In this document: one piece after another, positions 47,852 to 56,161 of the stretch
How positions within the stretch are numbered: position 1 is the first letter of the stretch
Layout: each line of letters starts with the position of its first letter
NCBI RefSeq assembly: GCF_002005545.1
Contig: NZ_LBMT01000001.1
Span: 766,301 to 830,300 of the forward strand
DNA length: 64,000 bases
Direction of reading: 5' to 3'
From: Streptococcus mitis
GTDB lineage: Bacteria > Bacillota > Bacilli > Lactobacillales > Streptococcaceae
Program-made: the position numbers and the translations under genes
The notes under the pieces: generated by a model
Told to the model about the DNA's origin: nothing
The model's input: only the letters and a program-made list of their open reading frames with translations
Database searches by the model: none

Positions 47852-48106
47852 ATGAGTTACGAACAAGAATTTATGAAGGAATTTGAAGCCTGGGTCAATA
47901 CCCAAATCATGATCAATGACATGGCGCACAAGGAAAGCCAAAAAGTCTACGAAGAAGACCAAGACGAGCGTGCCAAAGATGCCATGATTCGCTACGAAAG
48001 CCGCTTGGATGCTTATCAGTTCTTGCTTGGTAAGTTTGAAAACTTCAAGGCAGGCAAGGGATTCCATGATTTGCCAGATGGCTTATTCGGTGAGCGAAAT
48101 TATTAA
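47852..48106 (+). CDS. DUF1912-type small protein
   Basis: This 84-residue, acidic, helical protein (SYEQEFMKEFEAWVNTQIMINDMAHKE, RYESRLDAYQFLLGKF, ends GERNY) matches a small streptococcal family annotated DUF1912. AAGGAGAAAA precedes the ATG. Its last codons and stop form the left target duplication of the IS element, so the gene survived the insertion intact. Confidence 0.75.
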   Translation: MSYEQEFMKEFEAWVNTQIMINDMAHKESQKVYEEDQDERAKDAMIRYESRLDAYQFLLGKFENFKAGKGFHDLPDGLFGERNY

Positions 48107-48107
48107 A
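48094..48107. repeat. Left target-site duplication of the IS30 element
   Basis: GCGAAATTATTAAA, identical to 49650-49663. It includes the stop codon of the 84-residue gene. Confidence 0.85.
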
Positions 48108-48108
48108 G

Positions 48109-49649
48109 GTAACTTCTAAAACTAACTTCCAGTTTCCCCCAACCTAGCTTTTAGTATGAGAAAAACGCGTGAAATCAGTGGAAATCCGTATTAGACTAAC
48201 TTCCGCTGGTTTTCTTTTTCTTGATATATAAGGGTTCAAAAGCGAAAAGACACAGAAAAAAGTGCACGACAAATAGCCCTAAAACAGAGTCGTCTTAGAG
48301 TAACTTCCAGTTGCTAGCGTTTAGTTTGAGACTTTTCGATGGTGATAAGATGTGTAGTTAGAGTGGAAAATTCCCTTTATTTCAATAAATCAGGTGATAA
48401 GTGTGTGTCTTCTGGTTTGACAAATTGGCAACCCAGAAGAGCGGCGATGTCCTCGCCAAAGGTGAAGGTGAAGACGTCGTAAGCAGATTTTCCTTGAAAC
48501 TCTTCTCGTTTCAAGGAATTGACATGGGAAATGACTAGATTGACGTCTTTCTGAGTCAGCTGGTCAAAGGAAGTGCCCTTGGGCAGAATGGCTCGCAAAA
48601 CCGTATGGTTCTTCTCAATCCGCCCCTTCTGGTCAGGACGGCTAGGGTCGCAGAAGTAGAGGTGAGACTTCCCATCAATGTCTCTCTCAAGCTCCTCCAC
48701 ATAGGAGAACTCAGAGCCGTTGTCCGTTAGAATGACAGGGAACAGCTGATGGAACGCAACCCCTCCGTCCATGACTCTTTCTTTCAAAGCTGCGAATTTA
48801 GTGGCGACCTCCAGAGCAGTCTTGTTGTCCAAAAGCAAGGCGAAGAGGAAATTGCAGAAGGAAACGTTGAAGGTGAGCAGTAGCTTTCCACCAGGTCTGC
48901 CGATGACCGTGTCCATTTCCAACCATTTGAAGAAATCATCTGTTTCTCGTAACTCTTGGAAATCTTGGTAGGTTCGCCCAATTTTTAGCTCTTTGGGAAT
49001 AGCTACTTTTCTGGATTTTCTGCGTTCCTTGAACGTGACCATCCGAGGAAAATCAATGGGCTTGGCTGTCAGATATCCCAGCTTGGCATGCCGATACACC
49101 GTAGCTTTCGACACAGGTAGGTTATGTGTCTGAATGATATGGTAGATGCTTTGTTTCTTCTGGATGCCTAGGGTTAAGACCTTGTCCATCTGATAAAAAC
49201 TTTCCTTGTTTAGGGGAATGCCCTCTCTGGACTCCCTCAACATAGTCTCGTACTGTTCCTGTGCCTTTTTCGCGTAGTAAAGATAGCGGTTAAACCCACA
49301 ATCCGTCCTCTTTTTTGGACAGTTGTTACAGACATAAGGAGCTTTTTTGAGAAGAGGGCAATCCGTGCAATCAGATTTGACGGATGTTGGATGAATGATG
49401 CGATTGCGCTTGATTTCCTTTGAAATCGTTGACGGGTCTTTTCCCATCTTCTCAGCGATGGAACGGAAAGTCTCCTGTTGGCTGATTCCAGTTTGGATGT
49501 CAATACGGTCTTCTAGAGTGAGATGTTTTTGTTTTTTCGTCATGAGGTGCCTCCTCACGAAAAGTCTCAGGCTTAATTCTAGCATAATTCGTCGTCTGAG
49601 ACTAACTTCCAGTTTTGGGAGAGAGCTGGAAGTTACTTTGAGAAGTTAC
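48109..49649 (-). mobile_element. Complete IS30-family insertion sequence
   Basis: This element of about 1541 bp has imperfect terminal inverted repeats. Left end: GTAACTTCT-AAA-TAACTTCCAG. Right end, read inward on the minus strand: GTAACTTCT-AAA-TAACTTCCAG with single-base differences. It is flanked by 14-bp direct repeats. The subterminal copies of TAACTTCC(A/G) at 48123, 48197, 48301 and 49604 are likely transposase sites. About 270 bp left of the transposase gene is non-coding. The base at 48108 could belong to either the element or the target. Confidence 0.9.
48377..49543 (-). CDS. IS30-family transposase
   Basis: The 388 residues comprise an N-terminal HTH (HLTLEDRIDIQTGISQQETFRSIAEKMG), a Cys-rich zinc-like segment (CTDCPLL, CNNCPKKRTDCGF) and a DDE domain: first Asp in EMDTVIGRPGGK, second in LTDNGSEFS, Glu in KGRIEKNHTVLRAILPKGTSFD. 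All three catalytic residues are present, so the enzyme looks functional. ATG 49543 follows GAGGAGG; the in-frame codon at 49585 lacks a site. Confidence 0.93.
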   Translation of the reverse strand: MTKKQKHLTLEDRIDIQTGISQQETFRSIAEKMGKDPSTISKEIKRNRIIHPTSVKSDCTDCPLLKKAPYVCNNCPKKRTDCGFNRYLYYAKKAQEQYETMLRESREGIPLNKESFYQMDKVLTLGIQKKQSIYHIIQTHNLPVSKATVYRHAKLGYLTAKPIDFPRMVTFKERRKSRKVAIPKELKIGRTYQDFQELRETDDFFKWLEMDTVIGRPGGKLLLTFNVSFCNFLFALLLDNKTALEVATKFAALKERVMDGGVAFHQLFPVILTDNGSEFSYVEELERDIDGKSHLYFCDPSRPDQKGRIEKNHTVLRAILPKGTSFDQLTQKDVNLVISHVNSLKREEFQGKSAYDVFTFTFGEDIAALLGCQFVKPEDTHLSPDLLK

Positions 49650-49663
49650 GCGAAATTATTAAA
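49650..49663. repeat. Right target-site duplication of the IS30 element
   Basis: GCGAAATTATTAAA, identical to 48094-48107. Confidence 0.85.
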
Positions 49664-49757
49664 CGAGATAGATTCTTGATTTTTTACTAAAATCTTGATA
49701 GAATATTTATATTAAATCCTTGTCAGAGCAGGGGTTTTTTATTGAAAGGATTTTATC

Positions 49758-50153
49758 ATGTCAAAGAAACTCAATCGTAAAAAACAATTACGAAATAGCC
49801 TCCGTCGTGCAGGTGCTTTTTCAAGTACTGTGACTAAGGTTGTAGAAGAGACAAAAAAAGTCGTAAAACGTGCAGAACAGTCAGCAAGCCAAGCTGGTAA
49901 GGCTGTTTCTAAAAAGGTTGAACAAGCAGTAGAAGCTACCAAAGAGCAAGCTCAAAAAGTAGCCAATTCTGTAGAAGATTTTGCAGCAAACTTGGGTGGG
50001 CTTCCACTTGATCGTGCCAAAACCTTCTATGATGAAGGCATCAAGTCTGCTTCAGATTTCAAAAACTGGACTGAAAAAGAACTCCTTGCTTTGAAAGGAA
50101 TCGGCCCAGCTACCATCAAGAAATTGAAAGAAAATGGCATCAAGTTCAAGTAA
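49758..50153 (+). CDS. Helix-hairpin-helix protein with basic coiled N-terminal part
   Basis: The 131 residues comprise a Lys/Ala-rich helical N-terminal region (1-75, KKVVKRAEQSASQAGKAVSKKVEQA) resembling histone-like tails, then a C-terminal helix-hairpin-helix (ASDFKNWTEKELLALKGIGPATIKKLKENGI, split around residue 115) that should bind DNA. Possible nucleoid-associated protein; the exact function is unknown. GAAAGGA precedes the ATG. Confidence 0.75.
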   Translation: MSKKLNRKKQLRNSLRRAGAFSSTVTKVVEETKKVVKRAEQSASQAGKAVSKKVEQAVEATKEQAQKVANSVEDFAANLGGLPLDRAKTFYDEGIKSASDFKNWTEKELLALKGIGPATIKKLKENGIKFK

Positions 50154-50166
50154 TCTTTCTTGTGCC

Positions 50167-50195
50167 TTGCATTTCCGTCAAAATCTTGCTACAAT
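50167..50195 (+). promoter_or_regulatory. Promoter of the T-box/valS operon
   Basis: TTGCAT (50167-50172), 17-base spacer, TACAAT (50190-50195). Confidence 0.7.
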
Positions 50196-50200
50196 AGATC

Positions 50201-50490
50201 CATTAGAGGTGTTTTGAATCCCACATTTTACAGAAAGTGGCGGCGCTGAGAAGTCCACAAATGTGTCAAAACTGGTTGCTAATGGATGAAAAATTGAAAT
50301 AAAAGTGTCTTTTTGTTTCCGTTTAGGACTAGGCATCGAGTTGCATACTGTACTCAAGTACGCCAAAGTGAGCTTACGACGTTATAAAGGAGGAACAAGA
50401 AGACAAGAGTTGCGGGCAACTGCCCGAAATTGGGTGGTACCGCGGATAAATACATTCGTCCCTGTCATGTAGATGGCAGGGATTTTCTTT
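50201..50490 (+). promoter_or_regulatory. T-box riboswitch, predicted valine-specific
   Basis: Stem I is closed by CATTAG / CTAATGG, with an AGAGGTG S-turn-like 5' side and a GGCGGCGCTGAGAAG distal region. The T-box GGGTGGTACCGCGG is at 50432-50445, then the terminator CCCTGTCAT / ATGGCAGGG plus TTTTCTTTT (50460-50490). The best specifier codon is GTT (50275-50277) on the 3' side of stem I, followed by G, i.e. valine. This agrees with valS as the last gene of the operon. Uncharged tRNA-Val should favour the antiterminator. Confidence 0.88.
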
Positions 50491-50515
50491 TGCGTCTTAG
50501 TAAAAGGAGGTTGTT

Positions 50516-51094
50516 ATGAAGCAATCTTTTAAAACAAGTAAACTCTACTATGGCTTTCCTATCTTCATTTTGGGGTATCAGGACCAGAATTTTTGACACA
50601 ATATTACGACCTGTAGCTCCTCTTATAGCTTGGGAGATTGGCTAGTCATTGGTGTTGGTGCTGAAGAAAATGCGACTGAGCAGATTAAGCATTATCAACA
50701 GTTCACCGTGAATATCCCTGATGAAAATCTCATGTTCGAGATGGAGCAGGCTGGTTTTATCAGTCATCGAGAAAAATTGAAACACCTGGGGCTAGACTAC
50801 GAGATTTCTGAACGGACTCAGGCACCGATTTTAGAGGCTTGTCCAGTCGTATTGGACTGTCAGGTAGATCGGATTATCGAGGAAGATGGAATCTGTCATA
50901 TTTTTGCCAAGATTATCGAGCGACTTGCTGATCCAGATCTCTTGGATGAGAAAGGGCATTTTAAAAATGACCGTTTTTCACCGACTTACTTTATGGGGGA
51001 CGGTCACCAGCGCGTTTATCGCTATTTAGATAACCGTGTTGACCCTATGGGGAGCTTCATAAAGAAAGCGAGGAAGAAGGATGTCAAGAGCTGA
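50516..51094 (+). pseudogene. Flavin reductase-like (flavoredoxin) gene with an in-frame TGA
   Basis: ATG 50516 follows AAAGGAGG directly after the T-box. Codons 1-26 read MKQSFKTSKLYYGFPIFILG then YQDQNF; codon 27 is TGA (50594-50596); the same frame continues HNITTCSSSYSLGDWLVIGVG and on to 51094. Flavin-reductase-domain proteins have this N terminus and TTCSSSYSLGD in one chain, so the TGA looks like a one-base change from GGA (Gly). The remaining frame of 166 codons is intact. A TTG at 50630 could give a shortened product but has no clear ribosome site. Confidence 0.85.
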
Positions 51095-51641
51095 ATTACC
51101 AGAACGATTAGAAACAGAACGTCTCGTTTTACGAGTCCGTACTGTGGCAGATGCTGAGGATATCCATGCCTACGCTAGTCTCCCAGAGGTCGCCTATCCA
51201 GCAGGCTTTCCTCCAGTCAAAACTTTTGAAGATGAGGTTTACTATCTAGAGTATATCCTTCCCGAACGCAATCAAAAGGAAAATCTCCCAGCTGGCTATG
51301 GGATTGTCGTCAAAGGAACCGATAAAGTCATTGGTTCTGTTGATTTCAACCATCGCCATGCGGATGATGTGCTAGAGCTTGGCTATACCTTGCATCCAAA
51401 CTATTGGGGTCGAGGCTATGTACCAGAAGCAGCGTTTGCCTTGATTGACTTAGCCTTTAAAGATTTGGATCTTCACAAGATTGAACTGACTTGTTTTGGT
51501 TATAATATCCAAAGTCAACGAGTCGCGGAAAAGCTTGGCTTTACCCTCGAAGCCCGTATCCGAGACCGTAAAGATGTTCAAGGAAATCGCTGTGACAGCC
51601 TGACATATGGCTTGCTGAGGAGTGAGTGGGAGGTAATTTGA
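51081..51641 (+). CDS. GNAT acetyltransferase (RimJ/RimL type)
   Basis: These 186 residues begin LETERLVLRVRTVADAEDIHAYASLPEVA, followed by DKVIGSVDFNHRHADDVLELGYTLHPNYWGRGYVPEAAFALIDLAF (acetyl-CoA-binding region near 75-125) and the C-terminal NIQSQRVAEKLGFTLEARIRD, the standard GNAT/RimJ pattern. It overlaps the damaged flavin-reductase gene by 14 bases and the next gene by one. The substrate is unknown; co-regulation with valS comes through the T-box. Confidence 0.88.
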   Translation: MSRAELPERLETERLVLRVRTVADAEDIHAYASLPEVAYPAGFPPVKTFEDEVYYLEYILPERNQKENLPAGYGIVVKGTDKVIGSVDFNHRHADDVLELGYTLHPNYWGRGYVPEAAFALIDLAFKDLDLHKIELTCFGYNIQSQRVAEKLGFTLEARIRDRKDVQGNRCDSLTYGLLRSEWEVI

Positions 51642-52219
51642 TGCATCTTTTCATCATTGGGGCTCCGGCTTCTGGGAAAATGACGATTGGTCAAGAGTTA
51701 TCTCGACTGACAGATGCTACCCTCTTTTATAACCATCAAGCCATCGATTTTGCACTAGAAATCTATCAGGATTATACAGAGGAGATGTGGGAATTTGTTC
51801 GTGGAATGACCTTTTCTTTCCTTGGAGCAAGTGCAAGAAATCAGCGATCAGTAATTTTAACTGACGTAATTGATTTTTCAAATCAGTACCAGCTGATGTA
51901 TTTAAAGCAAATTCAGGATTTATTGGATAACTTTCATCAAGAGATTCTGTTTGTTGAGTTGGAAACAAGTCTTGAAGAGCGTTTACGTCGAAATCGAACG
52001 GAGAATCGATTAAAACACAAACCCTTAAAACGACATATTGAGGTATCTGAAAGAGAAATTTTAGAGACCGCTGAGACACTTCAATTAAATTCTCAACATC
52101 AACCGAATGAGTTGCACCATTACTTTAAAATAAATAATACGAGTTTGACTGCAAAAGAAGCTGCTAAGCAAATTCAAAATAAAATGAACAAAATAGAGAA
52201 AGGACAAACACATGTCTAA
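51641..52219 (+). CDS. P-loop nucleotide kinase-like protein
   Basis: This 192-residue protein has Walker [12 protein letters not shown] (residues 7-17), an acidic strand [11 protein letters not shown] near 71 and Arg-rich lid [15 protein letters not shown] near 112, like small-molecule or shikimate-type kinases. ATG 51641 shares a base with the previous stop and has GGGAGGT upstream; an in-frame codon at 51626 is rejected. The natural substrate is unknown. It overlaps valS by 8 bases. Confidence 0.78.
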   Translation: MHLFIIGAPASGKMTIGQELSRLTDATLFYNHQAIDFALEIYQDYTEEMWEFVRGMTFSFLGASARNQRSVILTDVIDFSNQYQLMYLKQIQDLLDNFHQEILFVELETSLEERLRRNRTENRLKHKPLKRHIEVSEREILETAETLQLNSQHQPNELHHYFKINNTSLTAKEAAKQIQNKMNKIEKGQTHV

Positions 52220-54860
52220 AGAACTTTCACCTAAATACAATCCAGCCGAGGTTGAGGCTGGTCGTTACCAAAAATGGCTTGACGCTGATGTTTTCAAGCC
52301 TTCAGGCGATCAAAAGGCTAAGCCTTATTCAATCGTCATTCCACCACCAAATGTAACTGGTAAGCTTCACCTTGGTCACGCTTGGGATACGACTTTGCAG
52401 GATATTATCATCCGTCAAAAACGCATGCAAGGTTTCGATACGCTTTGGCTTCCGGGGATGGACCATGCGGGGATTGCGACTCAGGCTAAGGTTGAGGAGC
52501 GCTTGCGTGGTGAAGGCATTACGCGTTATGACCTCGGTCGCGAAAAATTCCTCGATAAGGTTTGGGAATGGAAAGACGAATATGCCACTACTATCAAGGA
52601 ACAATGGGGCAAGATGGGGCTCTCTGTAGACTACTCTCGTGAGCGTTTCACTCTTGACGAAGGTTTGTCAAAAGCCGTTCGCAAGGTCTTCGTGGACCTT
52701 TACAAGAAAGGCTGGATCTACCGTGGTGAGTTTATCATTAACTGGGACCCAGCAGCTCGCACAGCTCTTTCTGATATCGAGGTTATCCACAAGGACGTTG
52801 AAGGTGCCTTCTACCACATGAATTACATGCTGGAAGACGGTTCACGCTCCCTTGAAGTTGCGACCACTCGTCCTGAAACCATGTTTGGGGACGTTGCCGT
52901 TGCAGTCAACCCAGAAGACCCACGCTACAAGGACTTGATTGGTAAAAATGTCATCCTTCCAATTGCTAATAAATTAATCCCGATCGTTGGAGACGAGCAC
53001 GCAGATCCTGAATTTGGTACTGGTGTCGTGAAAATCACGCCTGCCCACGATCCAAACGACTTCTTGGTTGGTCAACGCCACAACTTGCCACAAGTCAACG
53101 TCATGAACGACGACGGAACTATGAACGAGCTTGCCTTCGAATTTGCAGGCATGGACCGTTTTGAAGCTCGTAAGGCAGTCGTTGCTAAACTGGAAGAAAT
53201 CGGTGCCCTTGTTAAAATCGAAAAACGTGTCCACAGTGTTGGTCACTCAGAGCGTACAGGTGTTGTGGTTGAACCACGCTTGTCTACTCAGTGGTTCGTC
53301 AAGATGGACCAATTGGCCAAAAATGCTATTGCCAACCAAGACACAGAGGACAAGGTAGAGTTCTACCCACCTCGTTTCAACGATACCTTCCTCCAATGGA
53401 TGGAAAATGTCCACGACTGGGTAATCTCTCGTCAGCTTTGGTGGGGTCACCAAATCCCTGCTTGGTACAATGCTGAGGGTGAAATATATGTCGGCGAAGA
53501 AGCTCCAGAAGGTGACGGTTGGACTCAGGACGAAGATGTCTTGGATACGTGGTTCAGTTCGGCTCTTTGGCCATTCTCTACCATGGGCTGGCCGGATGTC
53601 GACTCAGAAGACTTCAAACGTTATTATCCAACATCAACTTTGGTGACTGGTTATGATATTATCCCGTTCTGGGTATCTCGAATGATTTTCCAAGGTTTGG
53701 AATTTACTGGAAAGTCGCCATTTAAAAATGCCTTGATTCATGGTCTCATTCGTGATGAGCAAGGACGCAAGATGTCGAAATCTCTCGGTAACGGGATTGA
53801 TCCAATGGATGTTATTGATAAGTACGGAACAGATAGCCTTCGTTGGTTCCTTTCAAACGGTTCTGCACCAGGGCAAGACGTGCGTTTCTCTTATGAGAAA
53901 ATGGATGCTTCATGGAACTTTATTAACAAAATCTGGAACATCTCTCGTTATATCCTCATGAATAATGAAGGTTTGACCCTTGAGCAAGCAACTGCCAATG
54001 TCGAAAAAGTGGTCAACAAGGAAGCTGGAAATGTCACAGACCGCTGGATTCTCCACAACCTCAATGAAACTATCGGTAAAGTTACTGAAAACTTTGACAA
54101 GTTTGAGTTTGGTGTGGCTGGACACATCCTCTACAACTTCATCTGGGATGAATTTGCGGACTGGTACGTTGAATTGACTAAGGAAGTCCTTTATAGCGAC
54201 AACGAAGAAGAGAAAGTCATCACACGTTCTGTTCTCCTTTACACTCTGGACAAGATCCTTCGTCTCCTTCACCCAATCATGCCATTCGTGACAGAGGAAA
54301 TCTTTGGACAAATCTCAGAAGGTTCTATCGTGACAGCAGAATACCCAACTGTTAACCCAGCCTTTGAGGACCTTGCGGCTCATACTGGTGTGGAAAGCCT
54401 CAAAGACTTGATCCGTGCCGTTCGTAATGCGCGTGCTGAAGTAAACGTAGCCCCAAGCAAGCCAATCACCATCCTTGTTAAGACAAGCGATAGCGACTTG
54501 GAAGCCTTCTTTAACAGCAACGTCAACTACATCAAACGCTTCACAAATCCAGAACACTTGGAAATCGCGTCAAATATTCCTGCGCCTGAACTTGCTATGT
54601 CAAGCGTCATCACAGGAGCAGAAATCTACCTGCCACTGGCAGACCTCCTCAATGTCGAAGAAGAACTGGCCCGTCTCGACAAGGAACTTGCTAAATGGCA
54701 AAAAGAACTGGACATGGTCGGTAAGAAGCTCTCTAACGAACGCTTCGTAGCCAACGCCAAACCAGAAGTCGTCCAAAAAGAACGCGACAAACAAGCCGAC
54801 TATCAAGCTAAGTACGACGCGACCGTCGCACGTATTGATGAGATGAAGAAATTAATTTGA
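52212..54860 (+). CDS. valS: Valyl-tRNA synthetase
   Basis: This 882-residue class I synthetase has the HIGH motif as HLGHAW (53-58), an editing domain with [15 protein letters not shown] near 217, KMSKS in [11 protein letters not shown] near 519, an anticodon-binding helical domain and a C-terminal coiled coil ([19 protein letters not shown]). AAAGGACAAAC precedes the ATG. It is the functional end of the T-box-controlled operon. Confidence 0.98.
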   Translation: MSKELSPKYNPAEVEAGRYQKWLDADVFKPSGDQKAKPYSIVIPPPNVTGKLHLGHAWDTTLQDIIIRQKRMQGFDTLWLPGMDHAGIATQAKVEERLRGEGITRYDLGREKFLDKVWEWKDEYATTIKEQWGKMGLSVDYSRERFTLDEGLSKAVRKVFVDLYKKGWIYRGEFIINWDPAARTALSDIEVIHKDVEGAFYHMNYMLEDGSRSLEVATTRPETMFGDVAVAVNPEDPRYKDLIGKNVILPIANKLIPIVGDEHADPEFGTGVVKITPAHDPNDFLVGQRHNLPQVNVMNDDGTMNELAFEFAGMDRFEARKAVVAKLEEIGALVKIEKRVHSVGHSERTGVVVEPRLSTQWFVKMDQLAKNAIANQDTEDKVEFYPPRFNDTFLQWMENVHDWVISRQLWWGHQIPAWYNAEGEIYVGEEAPEGDGWTQDEDVLDTWFSSALWPFSTMGWPDVDSEDFKRYYPTSTLVTGYDIIPFWVSRMIFQGLEFTGKSPFKNALIHGLIRDEQGRKMSKSLGNGIDPMDVIDKYGTDSLRWFLSNGSAPGQDVRFSYEKMDASWNFINKIWNISRYILMNNEGLTLEQATANVEKVVNKEAGNVTDRWILHNLNETIGKVTENFDKFEFGVAGHILYNFIWDEFADWYVELTKEVLYSDNEEEKVITRSVLLYTLDKILRLLHPIMPFVTEEIFGQISEGSIVTAEYPTVNPAFEDLAAHTGVESLKDLIRAVRNARAEVNVAPSKPITILVKTSDSDLEAFFNSNVNYIKRFTNPEHLEIASNIPAPELAMSSVITGAEIYLPLADLLNVEEELARLDKELAKWQKELDMVGKKLSNERFVANAKPEVVQKERDKQADYQAKYDATVARIDEMKKLI

Positions 54861-54879
54861 AATTTTTAGGGTAAGTAAA

Positions 54880-55044
54880 ATGGGAATTCTACAGAAAATC
54901 TTACAAAACAAAATTGTCAATACAAATGGATATACTCGTTCTGATACTGGTACTAAAGTCCACGCATATTTACGGACTCATCCCAAAAATCAAGGTGCGG
55001 GTAAAAAACTTACAAGAAACATTATTAATGCCTTAAAAAAATAA
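54880..55044 (+). CDS. Short basic ORF downstream of valS, 54 residues
   Basis: A 54-residue, Lys/Asn/Thr-rich frame without recognised domain (TNGYTRSDTGTKVHAYLRTH in the middle). The upstream sequence has only a weak TAGGG at 13-18 bases. A terminator follows 12 bases later. AT-richness matches the defence cassette downstream more than valS, so it may have come with that insertion. Coding status is uncertain. Confidence 0.4.
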   Translation: MGILQKILQNKIVNTNGYTRSDTGTKVHAYLRTHPKNQGAGKKLTRNIINALKK

Positions 55045-55056
55045 TATTAATCTATC

Positions 55057-55084
55057 AAAACACGGTGTAATGCCGTGTTTTTTT
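55057..55084 (+). terminator. Rho-independent terminator
   Basis: AACACGG / CCGTGTT followed by TTTTTT. It ends transcription from the valS operon before the defence cassette. Confidence 0.88.
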
Positions 55085-55086
55085 GA

Positions 55087-55092
55087 TATAAT
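55087..55092 (+). promoter_or_regulatory. -10 box of the nuclease-ATPase cassette
   Basis: Perfect TATAAT just 2 bases beyond the terminator T tract and 34 bases before the nuclease start. The -35 region would fall in the terminator arm. Confidence 0.55.
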
Positions 55093-55126
55093 AATGATTA
55101 AGAATATTTTAGAGGGACGATTTTTA

Positions 55127-56161
55127 ATGACTGATAGGAATAAGGATACAAATGCCACAGCTTCTGCATTTGGATGGGATTTTCAATACAATCTAGCATT
55201 ATATTTGGTGATGGACCAAGATCTTAGACAAGTTGAAAAATTTAAGGTAGAGGGTACCACAGAGGATATTGAAATTTACTTTCGCAATAAAGAGCCAATT
55301 TATATACAAGCCAAATCACAAGAAAATCCTTATTCAAAATCTACAACTACTCAACATTTGACTAATGCAATTAATTCTTTAATTAATGCTGTAAGTAAAG
55401 TTAATGAGGAATATAGTGAAGTGATTTACGGAAACAATATTGAAATACCTATAAGGGCAAATAAAAAAAATAATTTATTCGAAGGTAATAGAGTCAAGAG
55501 AAGCTATAGGAATCTCCCTGATGGCCATCGAAAGAAAATCGATTCTATTATTGATAAATCTGAAGTTATATTTGATAAAAATAAATTAAAAGAGAAACTT
55601 TTTATTTTAAAAGTTGAATTTTCTGAAGATGATGATGAGACTCGTTATCGATTTATTAAAGAGAAAGTAATCAATTGTTTAAATGGTATTGGACTGAAAG
55701 GTTACAAGGCAAATAGAATTTTTGCTTATTTACAAAATGAATTTAAAAATAATGCTTCTAAAAGAGTTGATTTAACTATACAAGAATTTGGTTGGTTGAT
55801 TATTCTTTACAGTATTAATATTGAGGAGAATACTGTATATGAAATTTTTGATATTCCTCAAATTAGTGAAGAACGTTTAAAGACGGATTTTTCAGAGTTA
55901 ATTTTTAAGAAGTCATTAGATTTTGAGCTTATTACATCAGTAATATCTGAATACAATAGGTTTTCTATTAGTTGTACTACAAGAAGAGATACCGAGATTA
56001 GTTTCATCAATGAATACTACAGTAAATATAGGGATGACATTTTAAATTTGGAAGATGTAATACCTAACGATTTTTTAGATGATTTAACAAAAGTGATATT
56101 GTTTCAAATCCTATCTTCATATTCAGACATAAATAGTGTCAAAAAGGGGTTAAGTATATGA
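55127..56161 (+). CDS. Cap4/DUF4297-like dsDNA nuclease, LmuA-like component
   Basis: The N terminus of this 344-residue protein reads ASAFGWDFQYNLALYLVM (near 12-29) then GTTEDIEIYFRNKEPIYIQAKS (near 43-64), i.e. Asp47...Gln61-x-Lys63 of a PD-(D/E)xK nuclease as in Cap4/DUF4297 effectors. The rest is helical and Asn/Lys/Ile-rich without a named domain. ATG 55127 follows AGAGGGACG. It overlaps the ATPase gene by 4 bases. The pairing of this nuclease type with an SMC-like ATPase resembles Lamassu (LmuA-LmuB) defence systems. Codon use and AT content differ sharply from valS and rpoE on either side, indicating transfer. Confidence 0.72.
   Translation: MTDRNKDTNATASAFGWDFQYNLALYLVMDQDLRQVEKFKVEGTTEDIEIYFRNKEPIYIQAKSQENPYSKSTTTQHLTNAINSLINAVSKVNEEYSEVIYGNNIEIPIRANKKNNLFEGNRVKRSYRNLPDGHRKKIDSIIDKSEVIFDKNKLKEKLFILKVEFSEDDDETRYRFIKEKVINCLNGIGLKGYKANRIFAYLQNEFKNNASKRVDLTIQEFGWLIILYSINIEENTVYEIFDIPQISEERLKTDFSELIFKKSLDFELITSVISEYNRFSISCTTRRDTEISFINEYYSKYRDDILNLEDVIPNDFLDDLTKVILFQILSSYSDINSVKKGLSI

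Noticed and set aside
50330-50400. BOX-like GTACTCAAGTACG segment within the T-box leader
   Set aside because: It shares only about a dozen bases with BOX copy 2 and lacks the terminal ATACTC/GAGTAT ends, so it is more likely part of the leader than a repeat insertion.
50630-51094. Independent 154-residue gene starting at TTG 50630
   Set aside because: The frame upstream encodes the missing N terminus of a flavin reductase domain after a single TGA, and the TTG has no ribosome site.
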